A DNA stretch of 64,000 nt. Origin: Darksidea phi. Lineage: Eukaryota > Ascomycota > Dothideomycetes > Pleosporales > Lentitheciaceae. The stretch is from the NCBI GenBank assembly GCA_030770425.1, contig JASJFT010000239.1, forward strand, positions 1 through 64,000, in the 5' to 3' direction. The notes beneath the pieces were generated by a model. It made no database searches. It was not told where the DNA came from and saw nothing but the letters and a program-made list of their open reading frames with translations. Of the stretch, positions 29,140 through 43,362 are shown piece by piece; position 1 is the stretch's first letter, and every line of letters begins with the position of its first letter. The position numbers and the translations under genes are program-made.

Positions 29140-29714
29140 TATAAGGAATTAAGAAATTCCTAAGAAGTAACCTTTAATAGGTTATTTTCTATTTAGGTCT
29201 AGCCTATATTACTAAGCTATTATTATAGCTAGATTCTATAGGTTATTCCGAGTAGATTGGTATATAGCTCATTTAAATTGGACTAATATTAAGCTAGATA
29301 TTAGAGGATAAAGTTATTAGTAATCAGTTTAATTCTAGAAGGTTCTAGTAACTACTAGATTAACTAGTATTACTAGTAAGTATTAGAAATACTTAATTTC
29401 TAATACTTATATAATACTTACTAAGCTATTCTAGAATATTCTATTACTAATTAAGATTAGTAATAGATTTCTTAGCTAAAAGTATATAAGGAGGATAACC
29501 TACGTTGGATAGTTAGCTCTATAACCTAATAACCTAATTATTAAATAAGTTAATATATTATTATATTATCTTATTATCTTTTTACCTTATTTAGTTATAC
29601 TTCCGCCCTTCTAAATACTATTTATAGTATTCTATTAGATTCTACTATAAATAGAAAGAAAGCTAAGCTTATTAAGCGCTCCCCCTACTTATATAAGCTA
29701 CCTCTTTCTTTATA
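29140..29714 (+). repeat. Solo LTR (575 bp, probably Copia-type) inserted in A3
   Basis: The unit starts TATAAGGAATTAAG and ends CTTTCTTTATA, consistent with TG...CA ends converted by RIP. It is flanked by a perfect 5-bp duplication tttat (29,135-29,139 and 29,715-29,719). The uninterrupted site can be read in A2 near 22,110-22,130. No internal retrotransposon sequence is present, so this is a solo LTR left by LTR-LTR recombination. The Copia assignment comes only from the start sequence and is uncertain. Confidence 0.9.
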
Positions 29715-30090
29715 TTTATTAATATAACTCTTACGTAGCTAATAATAATCTAGTTTTTTAGCTTATTATTATAGATAATCTAATCTTTAAAATTATTATC
29801 TAGTTCTTAGATTTTATTATATTACTTTCTTAACTTATATTAAAATATAGGATAATATTTATTAGGTCTAGGTTCCTCTTCTAACTAAGAGAGTAAGCTA
29901 TTTACTTATTTCTAACCTAGATTTATTATCTTTCTAGCTTTAATAAGTAGTTTTTAGTTTAGTACCTCTCGTAGTCCTTCTTCCTAGCTTCCCTCTAGTA
30001 ATAGTACGTCTTTTTTACTAATCGCTACTTTTCTTTTATTATTTTAAGTATTATAGTACTCTTACTATATATCTAGAGCTCGTAGCTACC

Positions 30091-30525
30091 TATTATAACC
30101 CTAGAATTAAAGGGATACAGGGTAAGCTCTAATATAGCTATAATAGCCGAGCCTCGCTTAGTTAGTAATCTAATATTACGTGACTTAGAAGTTATAGAAG
30201 TTACTAAGATAGCTACTTCTATAACCTCTATAGAAGTTATAGAAGTTATAGAAGTTATTACTTCTACTACTATTATTACTATCTTAAGGGATAAGAATAG
30301 GTATAAGAGGGCGAAGAATCTCTTAGACTTTCTATTTTAATTTCTTATAGTTAATCTTTAGTTCTTTATTTAATACTTACGAATAAGATTAGATCTTTTC
30401 CTAAGTAGTTATTCTAGTAATAAAATTCGTTAACTTAATCTTAATCTATTAGAAACTAATAGTATAATAAACGTTCTATTAGTCCTAACCTAGATTCTAT
30501 ATAAAGATACGTATAATATATAATA
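30091..30525 (+). repeat. Family A LTR, subtype II (5' LTR of A1)
   Basis: 435-bp LTR starting TATTATAACCCTAG and ending ATATATAATA. It carries multiple gaagttata repeats at about 30,188-30,270 and a degenerate TATA-like element near its end. Confidence 0.92.
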
Positions 30526-33500
30526 TATTAACTACTATAAACTAAGATTACGTCGATATAATAACTCTATCTAGCTTACGTAATACCTCTAGAGAGAGTA
30601 TAACTAAGACTTTAGTAACGAATCTAGCGGCCCTAATCTAGTAATAAGTAGCTTAGATAGTCGAGTTATAATAGACTATAATATCGCTATAAGAATCGCT
30701 ATAATAGGTATAAGCGGGACTTAGAACGAAGTTAAAGATCCTAATATTAGAGAAATATAATAGTAGAAAGAAAGGCTTAAGGCCGTTTCTTATATAATTA
30801 GACCTATACTACTAGTTTAACTTTACTACGTTTACTAGTAACTAGGATAAGATTCTTACTATAGGTATATATATAATAGGGAAAGCCGCTATATAGATAT
30901 AGCTTCTAATTAATAATTATATAGCTAATAAAGATTCCTTATTAAAGTAATATAACGAAATAAAAATAGTATTTAAAGATTAGGATTCGTTTAAGGAATA
31001 AATATATATAGTCTTTAAGAATATTAATAAGGTCTAGTAGGCCGAACGTTAGATCTAAAGATTAAGGTAGACTAAATTAGTAAGTATATATACTACTAAA
31101 TTTAAATAGCTATAGTATAAGATCGACTAGAATAATATATCTCTTATAATCGTATACTATAATAGACTTAAGAAGCTAATTAAGGACGAGTTAGTCTAAT
31201 TTAAAAAATTAGACGACCTAGTAGAATTAATTAAAATAGTAATCTATATTAATAATCGACTATATAAATAAACGCTTAAGAAATAAAATACTATAAAACT
31301 AGTAAGAGTCTATAAAAAAGAGTAGGTAGTTTAAAAGTATAGGTTCTATAAGGATTATAACGAAATAGACGTTAGTATAGTCTAGGAAAAGAAATATCTA
31401 AAAAATAAGAAATATAAGTAAGATAAGAAGCTATAGAAAGTCCTAGTAGATAAAATAAAACGACGTTAAGACGAAAAAGTATATTTATACTATAGTATAT
31501 AGGGATACTTTACTAAAGAATATAATAATAAAAAGAAAAATATAGGAAGCTAGAATAGTACTAGATATATAAATATAATTAGGTATAGTAAGAAAAAGAA
31601 AACTAAGTTTAACTTAATACCTAAGATATAGTACGACGCTAGTAGGTAGAATAAAATTAAGAAAGTTTCTTAATAATAAGAAGACTTAGAGCTCGAAATA
31701 GAAGAATTAAGACTCTTAAAGCTAAAAGAAGTAGTTATAGAAGATATTTTCTAATAACTAATATATAACGAATATTAGATATACAGGACTAGCTAATATA
31801 TTATAAAATACTATATTAGAGAAGTAGAGCTAGTATACGTTACTAATAATTAAGACTAGTAGATAATAGACTAGGCCTTAAAATTCTAAGGGCCGGAAGG
31901 CTATAAGATAATATAAGATTAAGATAGTTTAGATTATAAGAACCTATTATTTATATAGTATATAGGGGAATATAAGTATTATAAATAATAAAAGAAGAAA
32001 GTTATAATATTTTCTAGGGATTATCTATATATATACCTTTAGAATAAGGAATACCTAATAGTAGGATACTATCTCTATAATTATAACAACTAGGTTAAAG
32101 AATACGAAGACTAAGAATAGCTAGAATAGAATAGCTACTATAATAATAAATATAAAAAGTACTTCCTAATAAAGTATACTATAGGGCGATAGCTACGTAG
32201 ACTAACTAGGGTAGATACTAAGAACTATAAGTAGGATATTAACTATAGGATTATATACGAGAAATCTAACTACGAAGTCTTATACTAGATATATTATAAA
32301 AGGGTATATATTCTATACCTAGTATAAAGAGAGCTTACGACTAGAAGAGAAAAGGATATCTTCTACTAAAATCTTAAAAGGAAGGAGTATCTTATAGAGT
32401 AGTATAAGTAATACGGCTATCTAATATAGAATAGGAATAGTTCCGAGAACCTAGAGATTAATAGATAGCTAAGGGCCCTAGGTATATAGTAAGGATACTA
32501 TAACGCCTAGAATAATAAGGTAAACGCGAAGCCTATTAATTAGAATATACTATTCCTAGACGAGGACCTAAAAATAAAACTATAATAGATACTAGACTAG
32601 AAAATACCTTATAGAATTAGGAGATAAGAAGATCTAAAGTTAGAATAGTTAGATAAGTTACCCCTCTAATAAAAAATTTAAGAACTAAAGAATACCCCTA
32701 AAGAATAGAACCTCTATAATAATAAATTAAAAAACTAGGTTATTATTAACTATATAAGAGTTATACTAATAAAAGTATTTAAAAAATAACTTTATAAATC
32801 GTATAAGAGAGTACCTAATAACTAGCTAGATTAGAGGTAGACGCGCGGATTTACGGACGAAAAGTCTAAGCTATTATAAATAGTAGAACTAAGTTTATAC
32901 TTCTATTATTAAGATTAATAGAGGAATACGAAATTCTCTATTAAATTAAAGAAAAATCTATATAAGTAGATCTTAGAAATAGATTATCTATAGAATATAA
33001 AGGAGGTATAATTCATCTTAAAATATAAAAAGTAACCTTAGAGATAGGAAATATTAGAGACTATTATAGATTTAATATTATAGAAATTAGAGATACTAAT
33101 ATAATTATTAGTTATAATTAACTAGTAATATATAATTTATAGATAGATTAGAAGTTATATAAAGTACTAGACTATAAGTAGATAGCTTAAGTTATAGGAA
33201 TTAGAAGACTAGGTAGATCTAATTATAAGATCTAGTATATACCCTAGAAAGAAAGAATAGACTTAATTTTATTTTATAAGATCGTAAGAATCTATAAGAA
33301 GAACTCGTAGAAAGTTAGTATTATTATAGTATAAAGAGTCGCGACTACGTAGAAAAAACTATAGCTAATAATATCTTAAGACTATAAGGAGTTCTAAGAG
33401 CTATTTAAAGAATATTTAAAAACTAATTTACTAGAGTACTAGGAATAGAATTATAAGATATATTTAGAGAAGGGTATAAAGCTTGAGCCTAGACCTATAT

Positions 33501-33945
33501 ACTTATTAATAGTAAATTAATAGAAAGAACTAAAAGAGTACTTAATAAAGAACTTAGAAAGAGAATATATTAGAAAAAGTTAAAGCTCTATAGTATTACT
33601 AGTTCTATTTATTCTAAAGAAAAATAAGAAGTTATAACTTTATATAAACTATAGACGTTTAAATAATATTATAAAAAAGAATAAATATCTATTACTACTA
33701 ATTAGGGAATTTATAGACTAGCTCTAAGAAGTTAAATAGATTATAAAATTTAATATTTAAGAAGAATTCTATAGGATTTAAATAGTAAAAGGATATAAAA
33801 AGTATATAACGTTTAAAACCTAATATAGACTTTATAAGTATAAAGTTATACTATTTAGACTAATAAATATACTAGTAATATTTTAGTTAGTTATTAATAG
33901 GATATTAAATAAATACTTAGATATATTCTATATAGTATATCTAGA

Positions 33946-34524
33946 TATAAAGAAAGGGGTAGCTTATATAAGCGGGGGGCGCTTATTAAGCTTAGCTTTC
34001 TTCCTATTTATAGTAGAACCTAGTAGAATACTATAAATAGTATTTAGGAGGGCGGAAGTATAACTAAATAAGGTAAAAAGGTAATAAGATAATATATAAT
34101 AGTATATATATTAAATTATTAACAAACTAGGTTGTTAGGTTGTAGAGCTAACTATCCAACAAAGGTTACCTTCCTTATATACTTCTAGCCAAGAAATCTA
34201 TTACTAATCTTGATTAGTAATAGAATATTCTAGAATAGCTTAGTAAGTATTATATAAGTATTAGAAATCAAGTATTTCTAATACTTATTAGTAATACTAG
34301 CCAATCTAGTAGTTACTAGAACCTTCTAGAACTAAACCGATTACTAATAACTTTATCCTCTAATATCTAGCTCAATATTAGTCCAATTTAAATGAGCTAT
34401 ACACCATTCTACTCGGAATAACCTATAGAATCTAGCTATAATAATAGCTTAGTAATATAGGCTAAACCTAAATAGGAAATAACCTATTAAAGGTTACTTC
34501 TTAGGAATTCCTTAATTCCTTATA
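33946..34524 (-). repeat. Solo LTR (579 bp) inserted in the RT active-site codons of A1
   Basis: Reverse-oriented copy of the solo LTR at 29,140, from TATAAAGAAAGGGG to CCTTAATTCCTTATA on the plus strand. It is flanked by a perfect 5-bp duplication ctaga (33,941-33,945 and 34,525-34,529). It is less RIP-mutated than its surroundings: several CA and TG pairs survive near 34,120-34,170, which suggests a later arrival or partial escape from RIP. The insertion splits the tat-cta-gat-aat codons that correspond to YLDD. Confidence 0.92.
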
Positions 34525-37500
34525 CTAGATAATATTCTTATATATAATAAAGGAACGCTAGAAGAATATAAAGAATATATAAAGAAAGTACTATAAAAGC
34601 TATAGTAAAATAAGTTACTACTTTACTTAAATAAATACGAATTCTATAGAATAGAAACTATATATCTAGATTTTATTATTTTATAAGAAGAAGTATCTAT
34701 AGATCCTAAAAAAGTATAGACTATAAGGAAATAGTTAATTTTAATATTAGTTAAGGACGTATAATTCTTTTTAAAATTTACTAACTTTTATTAAAAGTTT
34801 ATTAAAAATTACTTAAAGACTATATCTCTACTTATAAAGATAATTAAGAAGGAAAAAGAATTTTAATAGAATTAGAAATAATAAAAAGCTTTTAATAAGT
34901 TTAAGAACCTATTTATATTAGTATCTATATTATAGATATATAATCTAATAAAATCTCTTAAAGTAGAAATAAACGTATTAGACTATATACTAGGAGTAAT
35001 ACTTATCTAGTAAAAGGAAGATAAAAAATAGAGACTAGTATTCTACTACTTATATAAGTTTAATAAAGAAGAAGTAAACTACGACGTTTATAATAAGGAA
35101 CTTAGTACTATTATATTAGTATTTAAATAATAGAGATTATAGCTTATAGAAGCTAAGTATAAGATTAAGGTTATTATAGATTACTAGAACCTTATAAGTT
35201 TTACGACTATAAAGAAACTTAACTAATACTAATTCTAATAATTAAAATTACTAGTAGATTATAACTTTAAGATAAGTTACTAACTAGAAATATTAAATAG
35301 GACGGCGAATACTCTTAGTAAAAGATCGGACCTTTAGAGTACTAATAAACCTATTATATATAAATTAATTCTACGAAAAGAACTAGATAGAACTCTTATA
35401 TATAATTATATAAGACTAGTTAAGATTATAGTAATAGTAAATATTAAGAAAAAATAGAGAAATAAGACCTAAGAAACTATTAAGAATACTAATAGAATAT
35501 TAGAGAGAGATAATATATACTTTAATAAGGAAGAATACTCTACTTTAATAAATAACTTAGAGATAAGGCCTTATATACTACTAAGTCTTAAAGGAGATTT
35601 AATACGGGAAATTTATAAGAGTAAGATACTAGGATACCTAGGAATCGACAAAATAATTAAATATATAAGTAGAGAATATCTACTTACTAATATAAAAAAG
35701 AAAGTTTAAAAAGTAATAGATAACTATTTAAAATATTCTAAGAATAAACTTAAGAAATATAAGCCCTATAGATTACTCTAACTACTAATACTATCTATAT
35801 AACTATAGACTTACGTTATAATAAACTTTATAGTAAAGCTATTACTATTATTAAAACTAGGATTAGAAAGATTATATAATATAATTATAGTAATCGTAGA
35901 CTAATTAACTAAAGTAACGTACTTTATCCTAATAAATAAAGTAATTATAATAGAAAAGATAGCTTATAAGGTTAAGAGAATACTTATTACTAACTATAGA
36001 TTATTAGAATAGATCCTTATAAATAGGGATAAACTATTTACTTCGAAATTTTAGAGTACGTTACTCGTAAAATTAGAAATTAAAAGAAAGCTATCGACTA
36101 GCTTCTATCTATAAATAGATAGTTAAACGGAATAAATAAACTAAACTTTAGAGAAGTATCTAAGATTCTATATTAATAAGTTATAGAATAACTAGATTAA
36201 ATTACTACTAATAGTATAATTAATATATAATAGTAAAAAGTTTATAATAACTAAATACTTACTATATTACGTAAACTATAAATACGAACTAATAATTTAT
36301 AGAGATTTAAAAGATATTAAGAGTATATCTACTAGAGTAGAAGAGAAAACCTATTTAATATAAGAACTATATAAAGAACTTAGTATACGAATAGTATATA
36401 GGAACCTTATAATAACTAAAATAGTAAATAAAAAAAGACTTAAGGAACCGACCCTTAAAAGGAAGAATAAAGTTTTTCTTTTACGACGAAATTTAAAAAC
36501 TAAATAACTATATAATAAACTAAATAATTTATAAATCGGACTATTTAAAATTAAAGAAAAAATAGAACTAGTTAACTATAGGCTAAAGCTAGCTAAAGAT
36601 ATAAAAATATACTCGATATTCTACGTATCGTTATTAAAACTAGTACTAGAAGACGTCGAAGTAGCTACTAATATTAAACTCGAGGATAAGAAATATAAAG
36701 TCGAGGAAATCTAAGAACTATAGAAGTTTAGTCGTTAGTAGAAATATTTAGTTAAGTAGATAGGATAGTCTACTAGCTAGAATATATAGAAACTAATTAA
36801 GAATCTATAGGGCTACTAGAAGCTAGTTAAGTAGTATTACTAAAGGTACCTAGAGATAAAGGCTCCTAACTATCTAAAAAGGAGAAATTAGTAGACTTAT
36901 ATAGTAAGGGTTATTATAGTAACCTAAGTAAATTAGAAGAAGTAAAACGTTTAGCTTCTTTTAACTAATCTAGCTCTTTAAGGAACGTAAGCTTACGACG
37001 ATATATTTTAGTATCGCGATAATCTAGGTCCTAAAGCTACTTTAAAAGACGGGTCTTACGAATATAAAGCTTAGCTATTTAAATAAAAGTCTTATTATAA
37101 GTAGTATATATAGTATTTAGCTTAGTCTAAAGGTTAAATTTCTATTTATCTACCTTTACCTAATCTCTCTTAGTTACTACTAGATTATACTTTAACCTAT
37201 AATAAATATACTCTATATAGAAACTAGACTAAAGGTTAATATAATAGATTTAAGGAGGCCGTATAATATAATAATAAGAATAGGGTATTAATATAGGACG
37301 AAAATAAGTAAATAGATAATTCGTAAGACGATGATAATATTTAAAACGAGTTATTATAAAAGCCTTAGGTATTATTAGGACCTAAGAAGTTAATTAAAAA
37401 TAAAAGATAATTAGTCCCGTATAGACGGTAGATCGATTACTCTTATATATTATTAAAAAGATGGAATAACTATAGCTTTAAATAGGCTATATAATACGTA

Positions 37501-37616
37501 TATATAAGATATAGTACGGTTTAGAAAAAGGAACCTACTAAGCGCGGATACTACTAGTTAGGAAATAGTAGATATGATAGAATCTTCGAGGATAAAGCTT
37601 AAAAGAAGGGAGTAAG

Positions 37617-38051
37617 TATTATAACCCTAGGATTAGAGGGATATAGGGTAAGCTCTAATATAACTATAATAGCCGAGCCTCGCTTAGTTAGTAATCTAAT
37701 ATTATATAACTTAGAAATTATAGAAGTTATTAAGATAGCTACTTCTATAACCTTTATAGAAGTTATAGAAGTTATAGAAGTTATTACTTCTACTACTACT
37801 ACTACTATCTTAAGGGATAAGAATAGGTATAAAAGGATAGAGGATCTCTTAGACTTTCTATTTTAATTCCTTATAGTTAATCTTTAGTTCTTTATCTAAC
37901 GCTTACGAATAAGATTAGATCTTTTCCTAAGTAGTTATTCTAGTAATAGAATTCGTTAACTTAATCTTAACCTATTAGAAACTAATAATACGATAAACGT
38001 TCTATCGGCCCTAACCTAGATCTTATATAAAGATACGTATAACGTATAATA
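37617..38051 (+). repeat. Family A LTR, subtype II (3' LTR of A1)
   Basis: 435-bp partner of the 5' LTR at 30,091. Starts TATTATAACCCTAGG, ends CGTATAATA, and is followed by the ctacc duplication at 38,052-38,056. Confidence 0.92.
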
Positions 38052-40308
38052 CTACCTTCTAGTCTTTAGGTTATTTAGATTATTCTAGTTTTATAACTAG
38101 TAACTATATCTATTATACTATTTAACGAGATATTCTTATCTTCTAAAATTTAGGTAGAAAATATCTTCTTTTCTTCTAGCTATAAGCTTTCTTTATACTA
38201 GGTATAAGATATATAATCTATTATAATATATCTAATATATTACTTTATAGTTAAATTTCTAATATATAATTCTATAGTTAGTATTCTATTTATACTTCTT
38301 AGTATCTACCTTAATTAGTTCTTATAGCTATTATCCTATAGTATATTTCATCGGGAAATACTTCTTATATTTATTATTATAGTAACTATTCTATTTTAGC
38401 TATTCTTACTTTTTATATATTATAATCTAATTTTTATAGTTATATATATAGTATTTAGTTATTAAATATTCTTTATCGAGAAGATATATATATAGATAAT
38501 CTCTTAGAAAAATTATTATATCCTTCTTCTATTATATATAGTACTTATATTATTCTATATAGTAAGTTTATAGTAAGATATTATAATCTTAATTTTTATA
38601 ATTTTATATTATCTTATAGTCTTCTAGTCCTTAAAGCTTTAGAACTTATTTTATAGTTATTTATTCTTAGTTATTAATAATATAAATTAGTTCTTTTATC
38701 TTAGTATAGTATTTAATAATATATTAGCTACTACTATACCTCTAGTATTTATTATATACTAATTATTAGAAAACTATTTCTATACTAATCTTCTCTAGCT
38801 TATTAAGTTTTAGTTCTTTAATCTTAAGCTCTAAGTCTTCTTATTAATAAGGAATTTCCTCGTTTATATCTTCTATTATATTAAACTATTTTTTTAGAAA
38901 TAATTTTTAATTATCTATTTTTTAATAGATACCTCTAATTATATTAATATATTTAGCGCCCTTCTAGCTACCTATATTTCTTTTTTTATTACTATATTTT
39001 TTAGTAAAGTATTTCTATATTCTATAATATAGATATACTTTCTCTTTTTAGTATTATTTTATTTTATTTACTAGAACCTTCTATAGCTTTCTACTCTAGT
39101 TATATTTTTTATTCTTTAAATATTTCTTTTCTTAAACTATATTAATATCTATTTTATTATAACCCTTATAGAACCTATACTTAAGAGTTAATTACTTCTT
39201 CTTATAAACTCTAACTAGTTCTATAGCTTTTTACTTTTTAAGTATTTATTTATATAGTTAGTTATTAATATATATTATTATCTTAATTAATTCTACTAGA
39301 TTATCTAACTTCTTAAGTCTAGATAGCTTATTCTTAATTACTTTCTTAAGTCTATTATAATATATAATTATAAGAGGAGTATTATCTTAATCGATTTTAT
39401 ACTATAACTATTTAAACTTAGTAATATAGACTTTTACTAATTTTATTTATTTTAGTCTCTAAATCTTATACTCTACTTACTAGATATTATTAATATCTTT
39501 AAAGACTATATATATCTATTTCTTAAAAAAGTTCTAATTTTTAAATACTACTTTTATTTTATTATATTACTTTATTAAAGTTTCTTTATTAGCTATATAA
39601 TTATCGACTAAGAATTATATTTATACTACTATCTTCTCTATTATATATATACCTACTATAAAAATTCTATTCTAATTACTAGTAAATATAGTAGAGTTAA
39701 ACTAATAGTATAGATTTATCTACGTAAGAAATAGTTTTAGACCTTTCTTATTATTATTATATCTTTTAGATATCTTAATCTTTACTTTATTACTAAGTCT
39801 TACTCTTATCTATTATAGCGCTCTTTATAGTAATACTATAGCTTATTATATCTCTACTATTTAAGCTATCTATTATTAAATAAGAGTAGCTAGATTTATT
39901 ATTAGAGCTTTTATTATACTTTCTTTAAAAGTATTATATAAGTTAGATAAAGTTACTATATTTAATATAACTTAGATTTAAGATAGTTAATATATTATAT
40001 ATTATATATACTTTAATACGAGATCTAGATTAGGACTAATAGTATATTTATTATACTATTAGGTTTTAATAGATTAAGATTAAGTTAATAAATTCTATTA
40101 TTAAAATAACTACTTAGAAAAAGATCTAATCTTATTCGTAAGTATTAGATAAACTAAAGAGAATTAACTATAAAGAATTAAAATAGAAAGTTTAGAAGAT
40201 TCTCTACTTTTTTATATCTATTCTTTCCTATCTTACTCTACTTACTCTATTCGCTAAGATATAGATTAAGTAGATTATTATTAGTTATACTCTATTTACT
40301 CTATTTAC

Positions 40309-40576
40309 TATAAGACCCTAGGACTAAGTATAATTAACTAGAAGTTATAATAGCTAAGATAGCCTTCTAATTAACTAATAGTAGAATCGGTATATTAAAG
40401 CTATCCTAAGATAGTACTATAAGAGTATAAGAACGGGGGGTTCTTATACCCGAATAGGGCTTAACACGCTAAATAAGCTAACTATCTATTAGACTAATCC
40501 TCGGGATTATCTAATCTACTAACTAAAATAGAAAATAAGTAAAATAACTAGGTTACCTAGGGGACGGGTCGTAATA
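40309..40576 (-). repeat. Family B LTR (3' LTR of B2)
   Basis: 268-bp LTR reading TATAAGACCCTAGG to GGTCGTAATA on the plus strand. It is the reverse complement of the B1 LTRs apart from RIP-type changes. Confidence 0.92.
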
Positions 40577-43362
40577 TTATCTCTTTTTCGAAATAAGGCC
40601 TTATCCTTAAGGGCCTAGTAAACGAATAATTAAGAAAAACGCTTTTTTAGAGAGGGGGGGGGGAGAGAAGAAGTAAAGGAGATAGATAAGTACCTATATC
40701 TATTACTTTCTACTCGAAAAACGATTTAACTAGTACCCTCTAGATTATTCTTAGAGTATATTAATATTATATAGCCCTATATATATCTACTTATTTTATT
40801 ATATAAATTATTATCTAAAAAATATTTTTTTAATATATATACTACGTAACGCGCTTAATATATCTAAAGAATATTATAGAATATATAAGAAGATACTAGT
40901 AATTTAGTTTTCTATATTATCTAGAAGTTATATACGCGTAACCCTACTAGGGGATAAGACTTACTTCTTCTACGTTCTTACTCGTAGTAAAGCGAGGCTA
41001 TAAGGGGATACTCTAAGCTTAAAGGTAATTACTATAGACTTTAAGTATTATACTACTCGTTTTAGTAGACTATAAAGGATAGGGGTCTATACTTAATATT
41101 AGTAATTTTTTTAAGTTCTTATCTTAACTAGTACCTCGTCTTCTAACTAGGGGCTAAGGAACTTATCTTATAATACGGCTTCTAGCTACTAGACTAGCTA
41201 TTTAGGTAGACCTAGCTTATTAGGGTACTTATTATAAAACTCTTTTACCTTTTAGACTATATTTATAAAATTACTTATTAAATAATAGATTAGATCTAAG
41301 TTATAGCCTATCTATTCTATTTAATAATAGAGCTTACTATAAACGATCCGGCTATTAAGGATATAAACTATCGGCTACTCGAGATACCTATTTACTTCTA
41401 TAGCTAGTTCTTTAAAGAGTACTTAACTAGATAATAGATCTTATATAGCTTTATATAATCTATTTATATAGAAAATATTATATATCTTTATATAAAAGAG
41501 TAACTAGACTATATAGAAGTTATATCTTTAGCTAATAATAAAATAAGATTCGTATATTTACTAGTCTAATTTTAGACTTAGCCTTAAGGTAATAAATTCC
41601 TTAGGTATAATATAGACTTAATCTCCTATATTAAAATCTAGGAGACGATATTTTTTATTAGCTTATTAGTTCTAGGCTTTCTAAGCTACTATAATATTAG
41701 CTTAGATATAGTTACGAACCTATTAGACTATATTAGTTTAGATTTTTATAAACTCTTAGACTACCTATATAGTTATATTATTTAGTAATTCGGAGGGTTT
41801 ATAAATACGTTCTTACTAGTTCTAATAGTAATAAGTCTTATAGTCGAATTCGATCTCGAATAGAAAAAATTCTATTATATTATATAGAAGAATTACCTAG
41901 ACCTAGTCTATACTAGGTAGAAGATTAGACTAGTTATTTTAATAGAAGTTTATAAAAGGATATAATTATTAGTCTAACTATTAATTAAAAACTTCTATAT
42001 TACTATTAGTTTATAAATAGTAAATTATAGATAATAACTAGTTAATTTCTACGAATCTATATAATTTCTTTATAAAGCCTAATATAAACTATAAATCTTA
42101 ATCTAAGACTATAGTATATAGAGGACTAAAAACTCGCTATATATATATATAGTAGAGAGTAGCTATATCTTTAGTAGTAATAGTCTTAAAATAGGGTAAT
42201 AAGAAAGTATATTTTAATAATCTATATATTACTATAAATATATTATTATATTTCTTATAATCCTTCGGGAAGCTTTTAAAGTTTATAGAGATATTCTCTT
42301 ATACCCTTTTAGGTATAGGGAGTAGTTTAAGAAGATCTAAAGTCTTATCTTAAGACTTATAACTTTATTAGTACTATTTATAATTCCTTATATAATATTT
42401 TATATCTTTATTTATTATACTCTAGTAGTATAGGTCTTTTAAGAGCCTAATAGTTTTCTTTATACCTAAGTAAATAGTAATCTATATAGTATATATTACC
42501 TAGATAAGATAGATTTTAAGAAATTCTACTTTAGGTACTACTAACTTCTCTTTTTAAAGGAGGAGTCTAGATAAGATTAAAGATAGATACTTATATTCTT
42601 AATAGACTAATTCTTACTCTAATTTAAGTATAGTATATATATAATTTTTATAAAGTATATAATTAAGAAGTAAGTAAGAGTAAGCTTTAGTTTTATACTT
42701 AAGATTCTAGGTATTAGTAGTAGCTATTAAGATAGCTATCGTAGTAAAGATCTATTTAGAGAAGATAAAAATATAAGTTCTAATAGCTTTATCTTTTTTC
42801 TTCTAAGTTTTTAATTCCTCTTATTTTTAGAAGAGAGTATTCGTAATAATATTAGTAGTCTTAGGGTAATAATAAATAGTATAGTAGTAGTCTACGAGCT
42901 TCTCGGCCTAGTAAGTCTATCGCGGGGTTAGTTTATACTTAGTTAAGAAATACTCTAGTACCTAGTAATTAGTAATAACTTAGAAGGGTTTATTTAGTTA
43001 TAATTCTATAAACTAAGCTCTCTATTTATTTAAACCCCTTATAACTATAAGTATCTCTTTATTATAAATCTTATAGTTTATTTCTATAAACTTTATTATC
43101 TTTATAAAGTAGACTATAGATTATTAGATTCTATTATCTTAAAGCTATATAAAGATATCTACTAGGATACTATTACTTATATTAGTTTCTATATAGATTC
43201 TATAGTAGGGCGAGTAATATCTTATAATAATATCTAAATATAGTAATATCTTACTTTTCTTAAATACGACTCGCTCTTTAGACTCGAAGGTATAGAATTT
43301 TTCCTTTTATAATAGTTAGATAAGCGGGTAGACTATACGACTATAATCTTTTAATTATTTAT

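Larger units (their letters stand above)
30091..38051 (+). mobile_element. Element A1: full-length family A chromovirus, plus strand
   Basis: The element spans 7,961 bp including a nested 579-bp solo LTR; without it and the duplicated site it is 7,377 bp. It has 435-bp LTRs and TSD ctacc (30,086-30,090 and 38,052-38,056). The uninterrupted site is visible in A2 near 22,490. Gag-like sequence lies in about 30,600-32,000. Reverse transcriptase covers about 33,430-34,700, RNase H about 34,850-35,250, integrase about 35,780-36,640 (VDQLTKVTYF, FYLQIDSQTEQINQTLEKYL, then FKIKEKI and YVSLLKLV), and the chromodomain about 36,690-36,870 (KKYKVEEI, QKYLVKQIG, LQGYQKLVKQYYQRY). All frames carry RIP stops. 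Confidence 0.93.
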
